IMG/VR virus record: IMGVR_UViG_3300007636_000002
Coordinates: 1 to 28,163 of that record
Source: a virus
DNA length: 28,163 bases
Direction: 5' to 3' (one strand)
The translations under genes were made by a program, and so were the position numbers. A model generated the notes under the pieces. The model was given only the letters and a program-made list of their open reading frames with translations, made no database searches and had not been told where the DNA came from. Of the stretch, positions 11,496 to 20,179 are shown piece after piece (the first letter of the stretch is position 1; the number at the start of each line of letters is the position of its first letter).

Positions 11496-11559
11496 GATTA
11501 GTAAATAACATGTAAAATGTGTAAGTATATAGAGTATACAAACATACAAAATAACAACT

Positions 11560-11658
11560 ATGGCTGCAAAAGTAGGTAATACAGCAATATCAGCGGTATA
11601 TGTCGGTGGTACAACCATCAGTGCTATGTACGTAGGTACAACACAGGTATATCCATAA
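11560..11658 (+). CDS. 32-aa miniprotein with duplicated fibre-type repeat
   Basis: MAAKVGNTAISAVYVGGTTI, continuing SAMYVGTTQVYP. It is two tandem units, ISAVYVGGTT and ISAMYVGTTQVYP. The phrase (V/I)xxxYVGTTxVYP is familiar as a short beta repeat in phage tail and baseplate proteins, here alone as a free-standing peptide. First rightward gene, 13 nt before the first fibre gene, so probably a virion component. A remnant of a larger gene is the alternative. Confidence 0.6.
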   Translation: MAAKVGNTAISAVYVGGTTISAMYVGTTQVYP

Positions 11659-11671
11659 CAAAATATAACAC

Positions 11672-14062
11672 ATGTCTATAATTTATTCTTACCCCACATC
11701 ACAACCAACGGTAGATGACCTATTAATAGGTACAGACGTTAACGATGAAAACGCAACTAAGAGCTTTACTGTTCAAAGTCTTGTGTCACTCATCAACGCA
11801 GCTGCAGGTTCAGGCACAGTAACCTCTGTTCAGATAGCTACTGATGCTTTTCTTTCAGCCACTGGCGGTCCGATCACAGATGCAGGCGTTATCACTATGG
11901 GTCTAACCGCTACAGGTACTCCATCTACTGCTACTTTTCTTCGTGGAGATAATCAGTGGGTAACACCTACTGTATCTGCAGGTATAGGTGTTTTTAACGA
12001 AGGTATTTCTATAACTAACGACATGTCTAGTGTTAATTTTGTAGGTAATGGCGTTTCTTCATCTTCAGATTCTTTTGGTAATGTTACAGTTAGCATTGTA
12101 GGAGCGACATCTACAGTAGACACCGTATCAGCAGGCACAGGAATAGGAGTTAATCAAACAACGGGCGACATTATAGTTTCAAATACAGGCGTTACTAGCA
12201 TAATAGCTGGAACTAATGTTACGTTAGCAGGTACTGGAACTGGTCAAGTAACTATAAACGCTAGTGGAGGAACTAATGGAGTAACTATAGTTCAACCAGG
12301 TAGTGGTCTTGTATTGGAGTCTGGAACAACAACATCTAACCCTACTATAGGAATAGATTACACAGGCGCAGACACTTATATAACAGTACCTAGTTCAGCT
12401 ACAATAACCTCAACTGATTCTATTAATTTTCAAGATGGAACCACAGGCGTTAGCAAAACCACATTAGCAGATATTCCTGTAACCGCACTGACGTTAGTTA
12501 ATACAGCTATAACAGATTCAGTAGCTGATGTTGTTAAAAATAACACAGATACATATACAAGTCTTGGTGATGTTGATCAAGTTATAACACTTACAGATGC
12601 TGAGTACACGGCCATAGCAACCAAAGACGGTAATACATTATATCTAACTACTACTACAGGTGTAACTAATTACACTAAAACATTAGCGGTAGATTCTACA
12701 GGTATAACAGGTACTCAATATGTTTTAACTGGAGATCAAATAGGAGCAACTAAAACAGGAGCATCAGGATCTAACTATGCTTTTTCAACAGGTATAAGTT
12801 TAACTAGCGGTTACCAATGGGCTAGCGGAGCGCCTACCATTAGTAATGCCGCAGGAGTATTTTCAAGCACAGGCACTGTTACTACAAATCTAGGAACTGG
12901 TACCATAGAAGCTATACCAGCTGGATCGGGAACAGCTACGGTTACTATAGTAGACGGTTTAACAAAAGAAAACGGTGCGGTTAACGGAACCAACTACCAA
13001 ATTGTAGCCGGCACAAACCCACTTACAGGTACAGCTCCATTTACTTATACTAGTTCTAATTTCGGCGTAGCAGCTAGTATAATAGGTCTTGCTGCTGAAT
13101 GGGAAATAGTAAGTCCAGTTTATACATACAGTCCAACTAGTGGAACTGTAGCAAGCGGGCAAACAGCTCCTGTAACATGTACTGTAACTGGAACTGTAAG
13201 AAAGAAATCATACACGTTGACATATAATATTACTGATTCTAACACTGGTGGAACTATAAACACAGATTATACTATAAGTAATTCAACCACAGGTCAACCA
13301 TTTACAGGCGGAACAGCTCCTTTATCTCAAACGATGACCGCGGTCTATAATACAGCATACAACTTTAGCACTAATTACACTAATGTATCGGGTGCAGGAA
13401 CATCGACTACCGTAAATAGTAGAACTTTAGCAAACCCAATAACAGGTAATATAACTGCTGATGTTACTCTGTCTAATACAATAGTAAGCACGACAGGCTC
13501 TACAAGCGGTACAGCTGCATTAACTACTACAAATCAAATTACTTCTCCAGATGGAACAGGTACTGGAACAGGCTATACAGCTCAAGCTCAATATAGCATT
13601 GGATCTGGTAGTACTAACTGGATAAACTACACTGGAGTAATAACCCAAACAGTTGGTACTGTTGTTAATTTCCAATATACTTTTAATATAAGTTCTGGTT
13701 ACACGGCTCAAACTGGTCCTACGTTCTCAGCTATAACTCCAATAACTATAACTAGTGGAGCTCAAACAGCAACAACTACACTAAGCGGCGCTGTGATAGC
13801 ACAGTTAACAAGTATCAACAATTGTACATCTTTAAAAAGTTCTGCTGCACTAGCTTGTGCTGCTTACCCAGGATTTAATTTCTACTATCACAATGGATCT
13901 GGAACTTATCCAACACAGAATGACAACATATACTCAGACGCAGCAGGAAATAATCCACTAGCAAACGGTTACTACGCTATATACTACGGCTCTGCAACCG
14001 GAGTAACTATATATGTTACAGGCGGCGCGGGCTTGATAAGTCAAAATCCAACTACTTGCTAA
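11672..14062 (+). CDS. Large tail-fibre protein 1
   Basis: A 796-aa Ser/Thr/Gly-rich protein of low charge and many short beta repeats, typical of trimeric phage fibres. The N-terminus MSIIYSYPTSQPTVDDLLIG is shared with the next gene, so it is probably the virion-docking module. The phrase GTPSTATFLRGDNQWVTP (about 82-99) is a repeat type seen in flavobacterial fibre proteins. The middle carries Ig-like stretches (YTYSPTSGTVASGQTAPVT). The C-terminal 80 residues (SINNCTSLKSSAALACAAYP through NGYYAIYYGSATGVTIYVTG, ending NPTTC) hold three Cys and look like a separate receptor-binding tip. Host-receptor recognition is inferred. The upstream leader is A/C-rich with no Shine-Dalgarno site. Confidence 0.85.
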   Translation: MSIIYSYPTSQPTVDDLLIGTDVNDENATKSFTVQSLVSLINAAAGSGTVTSVQIATDAFLSATGGPITDAGVITMGLTATGTPSTATFLRGDNQWVTPTVSAGIGVFNEGISITNDMSSVNFVGNGVSSSSDSFGNVTVSIVGATSTVDTVSAGTGIGVNQTTGDIIVSNTGVTSIIAGTNVTLAGTGTGQVTINASGGTNGVTIVQPGSGLVLESGTTTSNPTIGIDYTGADTYITVPSSATITSTDSINFQDGTTGVSKTTLADIPVTALTLVNTAITDSVADVVKNNTDTYTSLGDVDQVITLTDAEYTAIATKDGNTLYLTTTTGVTNYTKTLAVDSTGITGTQYVLTGDQIGATKTGASGSNYAFSTGISLTSGYQWASGAPTISNAAGVFSSTGTVTTNLGTGTIEAIPAGSGTATVTIVDGLTKENGAVNGTNYQIVAGTNPLTGTAPFTYTSSNFGVAASIIGLAAEWEIVSPVYTYSPTSGTVASGQTAPVTCTVTGTVRKKSYTLTYNITDSNTGGTINTDYTISNSTTGQPFTGGTAPLSQTMTAVYNTAYNFSTNYTNVSGAGTSTTVNSRTLANPITGNITADVTLSNTIVSTTGSTSGTAALTTTNQITSPDGTGTGTGYTAQAQYSIGSGSTNWINYTGVITQTVGTVVNFQYTFNISSGYTAQTGPTFSAITPITITSGAQTATTTLSGAVIAQLTSINNCTSLKSSAALACAAYPGFNFYYHNGSGTYPTQNDNIYSDAAGNNPLANGYYAIYYGSATGVTIYVTGGAGLISQNPTTC

Positions 14063-14090
14063 TAAATAACTTTATATAAAAAAATAATAA

Positions 14091-16958
14091 ATGTCAATAA
14101 TCTATAGTTACCCAGAACAAGGCGCTACGGTAAATCCTAATGATATGCTCATCGGGACTTCAGCTACTAAAGTTGGTGGTAAGCAAAAAAACCTTACTAA
14201 AAACTTTACTATACAGCAGATAGCTGATTTCATAAACGGTGGTTTAGGTTTAATTGATCCCGTTGCCACTGACTTTCAGATACCAGTGTTTAATCAAGGT
14301 GGATTAAAGATAACTGGTTCTATAATGTCTCAAGACTCTTCACCTAGTAATGGCGTAGCTGGCACAGGCATAACAGTAGCAGGTAATTTAACAGCTACTG
14401 GAAATCTATTAGTTTCTGGAAGTACCACTTTAGGCGGAGCACCGGGTACAACTATAAGTTTACTTGGCCAAACAACATTCACAGGAGCTGTAAGAGATGT
14501 AAACCAATCATTAGGTTTAAATAATCAAATATTATTATCTAATGGTAATAGTCAATTAGTTTGGCAAAACTATGAAGCTGGTCTTACTTATGAAGGTACA
14601 TGGAACGCTGCAAATAATACAACAAACGGATTAGCTAATTCACCTGCTTTAGTTCAAGGTACAGGAGTAAGCGGTCATTTTTATATAGTTAATGTAGAAG
14701 GAACAACTAGCTTAGGTCCTGGTTTAAACGACTGGCATGTAGGTGACTGGGCTATATTCTTAGACGAAGGTGGTCAACCAGCTTCATGGCAAAAAATTGA
14801 CAATACATCTACACTAACGGGTTCTGGTACAGCTGGAACTCTTTCTAAGTGGACAACACCTACAACATTAAATGATTCTTTAGTGTCTGAAACAGGTACA
14901 GTTGTATCTGTAAATGGAGATTTAAAAGTAAAAGACACTATACAGGCTACTACAACTAGTTCAAATCTCAAACTTAAAGGTAATGGAACTGGTGGTGTAG
15001 AGATAATGAGTGCTGACGGGGTTACTGACGGCAAGATAACATTAAACTGTTCTCAAAATACACATGGTGTAAGTATACAAAGTCCAGCACACGCAGCTAG
15101 CCAATCTTATACACTGATACTACCTACTCAACAAGGTACACTAAATCAAGTTCTTACTTCTGGTAACGGAACAACATCACAACTTACATGGTCAACTCCA
15201 AGCACTGGTACCGTAACTAATTTTACTACGGTTTCAACAGCTATACCGGGAATAACAACAGCCGTAACTAATCCAACAACAACACCTGAATTAACTTTAA
15301 GTATAACGGGAACTCCAGGAGCGGCATTGTTTTTAGACGGAACAGGTAACTGGTCAAGTCCAGGTGGTGGCGTAACAGATATAATAGCAACAGCACCTTT
15401 AAACGCCAGCGCTGCAACAGGTAGCGTAACGTTATCAATGCCTGCTTATGCTACAGCTACCGGAGGTTACGTACCTTCTGGCGGAGCTACAGGTGAATAT
15501 TTAGACGGACTTTCAGGAAATTGGACATCATTACCAGTGAGTGGAGTAACAAGTGTTACTGGAACAGCTAATAGAATAGCTATAACTGGAACTGCAGCAG
15601 CTCCTGTTGTAAACGCTGTAACTGGAACTGTTAATTCAAGTTCTTTAACTTTAGCTACAGGTCAAGAAATACAAAGTGCAATAGATTTAGCTCTAAGTGG
15701 AGCTTTAACGTTCAAAGGTACATTTAATGCTTCTACCGGCGAAATACTGTCTGGTGTTAATATAAATTTATATCTTTACAATTGCCCTGGAGGTGCTGGA
15801 ACTAGAGTAGCTGTTTCAGTTGGAGATTTATATATAGCTAGTGTTGCTGGATCTTTCTACTGTAGTGGTGCTAATGTAAATATAGGTGATGAAGTTATAG
15901 CAACAGTAGCAGCACTTGCAGACGCTTCTGTAATAGGTGGATGGAGTGTAGTACCTTCAGCTGGCGCAGGAGTCACAGATGTAACATTTAGTAGCACGAT
16001 TAATCCGTCTGCTGGACCCGCATTAACTATAACACCAACCACTGGAAGTGTAGTTGTTTCGGCTAATGTATTTGGAGGAAACGGACTGCATGGTATAGTT
16101 TCGTCTGGTTCATCATCTAATGATAACTTATATTTAAAAGGCGATGGATCTTGGGCATCTGTTCCTGCTGGTTATACCGGCTGGACAGTTCAACAAGATA
16201 GCGGTACTAATATAACTGTTTCATCTGGAGCAACACTACCTATAAGAGGAGTAGTAACAACAGGAGGTGCAGGAATATCAACAGATAACAATGCAAGTGA
16301 TGTAAATATAGCTTTAATAAATGCAGGTGGTACTCCAAGCAGCTCTACGTTTTATAGAGGAGATGGTCAATGGGCTGCACCAACTGGAGCTAGTGCAACT
16401 ATAACAACTAGATCAACAACTACAGCTAATGCTACAACTACCGTGTTTGCTTTAGGTGCAACTCCAAATGGAGGTTCAACAAGTTTTGTAGATGTATTTG
16501 TAGATGGTGTATATCAAGAAATAAGCACATACAGTGTAACGGGAACTACTAATATAACTTTTGGTGCAGCTGTACCTTCAGGAGTAACGGTAGAAACTAA
16601 AACTATTTCAGATTACAGTGTAGGCGCTGCGGTTCAAAGTGTAAATGGAATGACAGGTGCTGTTCTTCTTAGTAACCCACAATATGTTGCTGGAAATATA
16701 AACCCTGCAGTAAACGGCAGTTTATATATATTTGATTCAACCACTACGGCATATACGATAACTCTACCAGGTTCACCCTCTCTTGGTGATTCTATTAAAA
16801 TATCTAATAGAGGAGGTTTAGCAACAAACGTATTAGCAGCTAATGGTAATAACATAATGGGCGCTTCTACAAATTTAACAATAAATAATGTAACATCAGC
16901 TTTTGAAATAATATGGGCAGCTGGATCTCAAGGATGGGTAATAATCGGTAACGTATAA
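14091..16958 (+). CDS. Large tail-fibre protein 2
   Basis: A 955-aa fibre-like protein starting MSIIYSYPEQGATVNPNDML, paralogous at the N-terminus to fibre 1 (MSIIYSYP, then LIGT and a K-x-FT-(I/V)Q segment) but different after it. The middle contains fibre phrases such as AGTLSKWTTPTTLNDSLVSE and, twice, FLDGTGNWSS/FYRGDGQWAAP repeats. The C-terminal part has DVFVDGVYQEISTYSVTGTT, then VNGMTGAVLL, and a final beta domain (IKISNRGGLATNVLAANGNN, ending GWVIIGNV), patterns known from marine phage fibres. It sits 28 nt after fibre 1 behind an A-rich leader. Likely part of the same fibre complex. Confidence 0.85.
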   Translation: MSIIYSYPEQGATVNPNDMLIGTSATKVGGKQKNLTKNFTIQQIADFINGGLGLIDPVATDFQIPVFNQGGLKITGSIMSQDSSPSNGVAGTGITVAGNLTATGNLLVSGSTTLGGAPGTTISLLGQTTFTGAVRDVNQSLGLNNQILLSNGNSQLVWQNYEAGLTYEGTWNAANNTTNGLANSPALVQGTGVSGHFYIVNVEGTTSLGPGLNDWHVGDWAIFLDEGGQPASWQKIDNTSTLTGSGTAGTLSKWTTPTTLNDSLVSETGTVVSVNGDLKVKDTIQATTTSSNLKLKGNGTGGVEIMSADGVTDGKITLNCSQNTHGVSIQSPAHAASQSYTLILPTQQGTLNQVLTSGNGTTSQLTWSTPSTGTVTNFTTVSTAIPGITTAVTNPTTTPELTLSITGTPGAALFLDGTGNWSSPGGGVTDIIATAPLNASAATGSVTLSMPAYATATGGYVPSGGATGEYLDGLSGNWTSLPVSGVTSVTGTANRIAITGTAAAPVVNAVTGTVNSSSLTLATGQEIQSAIDLALSGALTFKGTFNASTGEILSGVNINLYLYNCPGGAGTRVAVSVGDLYIASVAGSFYCSGANVNIGDEVIATVAALADASVIGGWSVVPSAGAGVTDVTFSSTINPSAGPALTITPTTGSVVVSANVFGGNGLHGIVSSGSSSNDNLYLKGDGSWASVPAGYTGWTVQQDSGTNITVSSGATLPIRGVVTTGGAGISTDNNASDVNIALINAGGTPSSSTFYRGDGQWAAPTGASATITTRSTTTANATTTVFALGATPNGGSTSFVDVFVDGVYQEISTYSVTGTTNITFGAAVPSGVTVETKTISDYSVGAAVQSVNGMTGAVLLSNPQYVAGNINPAVNGSLYIFDSTTTAYTITLPGSPSLGDSIKISNRGGLATNVLAANGNNIMGASTNLTINNVTSAFEIIWAAGSQGWVIIGNV

Positions 16959-16975
16959 AATAATAAATAAATAAT

Positions 16976-17692
16976 ATGAGTGATTTAACAGATTTTTTTC
17001 CCGCTGCAGGCGGTGGCGGTGGTGGACTGTCGACAGATCCAAGCGAAATGAGCAGAGTGTATGTTTACCAACCTAGATGCGAGGTCAAGCATGCAGAATC
17101 AAGTCATTCTTTTTTAGCCGATCAATATTACAACATTTTTTCTATGTATAAAGGAGGTATTTATACACAACTAACCGCTGCGGATACTTATGTAACGACC
17201 CATGATATAACTTCTTCAACCCCAGGTGGAGGAGTTTTACGTTTATTGCAATTTGCTAGTTTGTATTCAGGGGTAATAGGTGACTCTTCTACTTGTAGAA
17301 TTACACTAGACGGGACAGAGTATATCTTTTCACCAACATTGACTTATGCCGATAATTGGGGTTATTACAGACCTTTAATGGGTAATTTTGTTTTAGATGG
17401 TATGTGTAGAGTTGCCAATAATACTGGAACTGGAGTTGACACAAATAATTTTGGTAATAATTATAGAGGAGTATGGTCAGGTGGATCTGCAAGCACCGAA
17501 ATGTTTTCAGGTGGCTTTACTCCGGGCTCGCAGAATACCACTGGTTATACTTACGTACCAACAGTGGGATCTATGGGTCAATTAGGCGGAATTAGATTTA
17601 AAGAAAGTTTAAAAATAGAATTTAAAGCAGATAAAGTTGCCGCAGGTAGTTACGCTTCCAACAGGGTTTGCTCATTAGTAACAAAATTTTAA
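16976..17692 (+). CDS. Probable virion or fibre-tip protein
   Basis: A 238-aa protein. It starts MSDLTDFFPAAGGGGGGLST, a Gly-rich hinge after a short helix, then an aromatic beta-rich body (DQYYNIFSMYKGG; TYADNWGYYRPLMGNFVLDG; GIRFKESLKIEFKADK). No family recognised. The short conserved-looking N-terminus plus Gly linker is typical of attachment proteins that dock through a peptide. Its place between the two large fibres and the assembly chaperone suggests a tail or fibre part. Confidence 0.65.
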   Translation: MSDLTDFFPAAGGGGGGLSTDPSEMSRVYVYQPRCEVKHAESSHSFLADQYYNIFSMYKGGIYTQLTAADTYVTTHDITSSTPGGGVLRLLQFASLYSGVIGDSSTCRITLDGTEYIFSPTLTYADNWGYYRPLMGNFVLDGMCRVANNTGTGVDTNNFGNNYRGVWSGGSASTEMFSGGFTPGSQNTTGYTYVPTVGSMGQLGGIRFKESLKIEFKADKVAAGSYASNRVCSLVTKF

Positions 17693-17694
17693 TT

Positions 17695-17943
17695 ATGAAT
17701 TACAATCAATTACACGAATCAGATCCTTATACGTATCCACCTATTGGAGACATGACAGAAGAAGAAGCAATGGAGCTTGCTCGTCAAGAAGCAAGAAGTT
17801 GGAGAAATGTACAGCTATTTAACACAGATCATATAGTGCCTTTAACTGATCACCCAGATCACGCAGCTACACTAGCATATAGAGTAGCTTTAAGAGATTG
17901 GCCATCAACATCTGATTTTCCAGATACAAAACCAACTTTATAA
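17695..17943 (+). CDS. Probable tail-fibre assembly chaperone
   Basis: An 82-aa protein, start chosen at MNYNQLHESDPYTYPPIGDM, 2 nt after the previous stop. The frame is open 9 codons further up, but those overlap the previous gene. The acidic N-terminal half (TEEEAMELARQEARSWRN) is helical. The C-terminal YRVALRDWPSTSDFPDTKPT resembles the YRxALRDxP...FP pattern of phage tail fibre assembly proteins (Phage_tail_APC-like). Such proteins help fold or join fibres and are encoded beside them, as here. Not part of the finished virion in known cases. Confidence 0.7.
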   Translation: MNYNQLHESDPYTYPPIGDMTEEEAMELARQEARSWRNVQLFNTDHIVPLTDHPDHAATLAYRVALRDWPSTSDFPDTKPTL

Positions 17944-17946
17944 TAA

Positions 17947-18978
17947 ATGGCATTAACTAAAGTTTCAACTGGCGTTGTAGATATGAGTGGAGACACCGGA
18001 GGCTTAGTTATAGCTAAAGGCACTACAGCTCAACAGCCAACGTGCACAGCTGCTAACCTTGGTTCTATCCGAGAGAATACAGATGAAAACAAAGTTGAAG
18101 TTTGTACTGCTGGTGGCGGTACTCCAGCTTGGCGGTTTTTTGAAGAAGTTGGACCGTCTTTTACACCATTAACAGCTGAATACTTAGTAGTTGCTGGTGG
18201 CGGTGGTGGTGGAAATTTTGATGCCGGAGGAGGTGGTGCGGGTGGATATTTAACAAACTTTGGCGGAACCGCTATAGCTTTATCTTCTGGAGACCAAAAA
18301 AACATTTCAATAGGAAAAGGAGGTACAGGCGGTATTAAGGTTGCACTTACTTCGCAAGTAGGAAGTAATTCTTCTTTTGACACGATAATAGCTTACGGCG
18401 GTGGTGGAGGAGCGTCTGACAATAACACAGGACCTTCTTCTAACGGTGGTTCAGGTGGTGGTGCTGCTGGAGGAAGTAATTCAACAGTGGGTTTAGCAGT
18501 GTATGGCGCTCAAGGAAATAATGGTGGAACTGCTTCTGGAAATAACGGAGGTGGAGGTGGTGGTGCCGGCGAAGCTGGTAACATCGACGGCCAAGGATAT
18601 GGAGGTGATGGACTTTCGAACTCTATAACAGGCACAGCTACTTTTTACGCTGGCGGTGGCGGTGGAGATTCTAGAACTTCTGGTGCTCCTGGTGGAGATG
18701 GTGGAGGTGGTGCGGGAAGCGGCACAACGGCGAACAATGGAACGCCAGGTACAGGTGGCGGAGGTGGTGCTCTTGGAAATACCACTAGCTCTCAAGGTGG
18801 AACTGGAGGCTCAGGAGTTGTGATACTTAGGTTTCCAATAAGTTATTCAGCACCAACTATAAGCAATATAAGTCCAGCTGGTGGATTGACTATAACTAAC
18901 AGTACAGACGTAACTCATAGAGTAATGACGTACACTTGCACAACTAACGCAACTGTTTCAGCAACATTAACATTTTAA
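17947..18978 (+). CDS. Glycine-rich adhesin 1
   Basis: A 343-aa protein. The N-terminal 65 residues (MALTKVSTGVVDMSGDTGGL; then LGSIRENTDENKVEVC) are a fibre-docking type domain. From about 79, YLVVAGGGGGG opens a long run of Gly-rich motifs (GGGGAGGYL, GGNGG, GGGGGAGEAG) closing with GGSGVVILRFP near 295. This start and end mark the glycine-rich domain known from phage adhesins, with polyglycine helices packed as in T-even gp38, where loops choose the receptor. The last 40 residues (APTISNISPAGGLTITNSTD) are a small beta cap. The Gly runs make this locus prone to recombination and slippage. Confidence 0.8.
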   Translation: MALTKVSTGVVDMSGDTGGLVIAKGTTAQQPTCTAANLGSIRENTDENKVEVCTAGGGTPAWRFFEEVGPSFTPLTAEYLVVAGGGGGGNFDAGGGGAGGYLTNFGGTAIALSSGDQKNISIGKGGTGGIKVALTSQVGSNSSFDTIIAYGGGGGASDNNTGPSSNGGSGGGAAGGSNSTVGLAVYGAQGNNGGTASGNNGGGGGGAGEAGNIDGQGYGGDGLSNSITGTATFYAGGGGGDSRTSGAPGGDGGGGAGSGTTANNGTPGTGGGGGALGNTTSSQGGTGGSGVVILRFPISYSAPTISNISPAGGLTITNSTDVTHRVMTYTCTTNATVSATLTF

Positions 18979-18981
18979 TAA

Positions 18982-20172
18982 ATGGCAAATACTAGAGTAA
19001 CTAACCCTGTAACGGATTTTGATAAATCAACAAGTCTACCAGGATTAAAACTACCTAGCGGTACTAACGCTAACCAACCATCTGGAGTCCAAGGTATGAT
19101 TAGAAATGATACTGGTGAAACCACAGGAGGTTCAGCTAGTGCTATAGAGCATCACAATGGAACTAACTGGCAGTATTTTGCAGCTACAGAGTCTGCTGAT
19201 CCTATTATACCCGAAAGTCCTTATAATAATGTTTTATATACAGGAAATGGAACTGCGAGATCAATAACTGGAGTAGGATTTGAACCTGATTTAGTTTGGA
19301 TAAAAAAACGAAATAGCGCATCAAATTCATCTCATATGCTTTTTGATAGTGTGAGAGGCGTTGATAAGGTTATAATAACTGATTCTACACAGGCTCAGTA
19401 TGACGGCGGAGGTAATGGTTATCAAACTTCTTTTAATACAGATGGATTTTCAATTACAGGTAATGGTTTTGTAAATCAAAGCGGCAATACTTTTGTGGCT
19501 TGGTGTTTTAAAGCAGGTGGTGCAGCAGTAGCTAACACAGATGGAGATGTAGAATCTCAAGTGTCTGCAAACGTAGCTGGTGGATTTAGTATTGTTAAAG
19601 GTACTGGTAGTGGTAGTGGTGTACAATCTGTAGGCCACGGATTAAGTTCAGCACCTGAATTTGTTATAGTAAAAAATATAAATCTAACTGATAATTGGTT
19701 TTGTTTAGTTCCCGGTTTAACATCTACTAATTATTATATGAGAATAAATACTACAGACGCAGAAATAAACAACGGAACCCCTACTATTTTTGCAGATTCT
19801 ACTACGGTTAGTGTTCGACAAAATTCTATGGGATCTTGGGGTAATTTAATAGCCTACTGCTTTGCTTCAGTTCCTGGTTATTCTAAAGTAGGGAGTTTTG
19901 TAGGAACAGGAGCTGCTGGATTAAAAATTGATCTTGATTTTGAACCTGCTTATATACTTACAAAAAGAGTGTCTTCAAGTGGTGCAAGTTGGGCAATAAT
20001 AGACAATAAAAGAAGCACTGGCTCAGACAAAAAGGATTACTTACAGGCTAATTCTTCTGCAGCTGAAACTACTTCTAGTAGCGGTATAACCTTTAATACG
20101 GATGGCTTTACCTTTAACGGATCATCTTTTAATACTAATGGAGCTACTCATATGTATTACGCAATAGCTTAA
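18982..20172 (+). CDS. Tail-fibre/adhesin with DUF7483-like domain
   Basis: A 396-aa protein. Residues 1-65 form a docking domain (MANTRVTNPVTDFDKSTSLP; GVQGMIRNDTGE; NGTNWQYF). From about 85 to the end, YTGNGTARSITGVGFEPDLV, WIKKRNSASNSSHMLFDSVR, TDGFSITGNGFVNQSGNTFV and AWCFKAGG are the hallmarks of a domain widespread in marine phage fibres (named DUF7483 to my knowledge). It has two similar halves: GVGFEPDLVWIKKR and LDFEPAYILTKRVS each open a half, and FNTDGF recurs. Probably receptor binding. Only 3 nt from the previous gene. Confidence 0.78.
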   Translation: MANTRVTNPVTDFDKSTSLPGLKLPSGTNANQPSGVQGMIRNDTGETTGGSASAIEHHNGTNWQYFAATESADPIIPESPYNNVLYTGNGTARSITGVGFEPDLVWIKKRNSASNSSHMLFDSVRGVDKVIITDSTQAQYDGGGNGYQTSFNTDGFSITGNGFVNQSGNTFVAWCFKAGGAAVANTDGDVESQVSANVAGGFSIVKGTGSGSGVQSVGHGLSSAPEFVIVKNINLTDNWFCLVPGLTSTNYYMRINTTDAEINNGTPTIFADSTTVSVRQNSMGSWGNLIAYCFASVPGYSKVGSFVGTGAAGLKIDLDFEPAYILTKRVSSSGASWAIIDNKRSTGSDKKDYLQANSSAAETTSSSGITFNTDGFTFNGSSFNTNGATHMYYAIA

Positions 20173-20179
20173 CATAAAC

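Larger units (their letters stand above)
11061..11559. other. Non-coding divergence region, possible replication origin
   Basis: About 500 nt without a convincing gene, between the leftward and rightward blocks. The first 190 nt are very AT-rich, with three exact copies of AGTATAGATA (11091-11100, 11177-11186, 11231-11240) and many TAGTA/TATAG half-copies. Then comes an atypical G-rich stretch (about 11271-11336), a hairpin (11418-11461) and a partial copy of the promoter first box (11479-11495). AT-rich iterated repeats between divergent blocks fit an origin, a dual control region, or both. No terminator with a U-tract is seen. Confidence 0.5.

Noticed and set aside
11953-18795. Several minus-strand open frames of 60-138 codons across the fibre and chaperonin genes
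   Set aside because: They are mirror frames of repetitive, Thr/Ser/Gly-rich genes, with Pro/Val-rich or Cys/Ser-rich improbable products.
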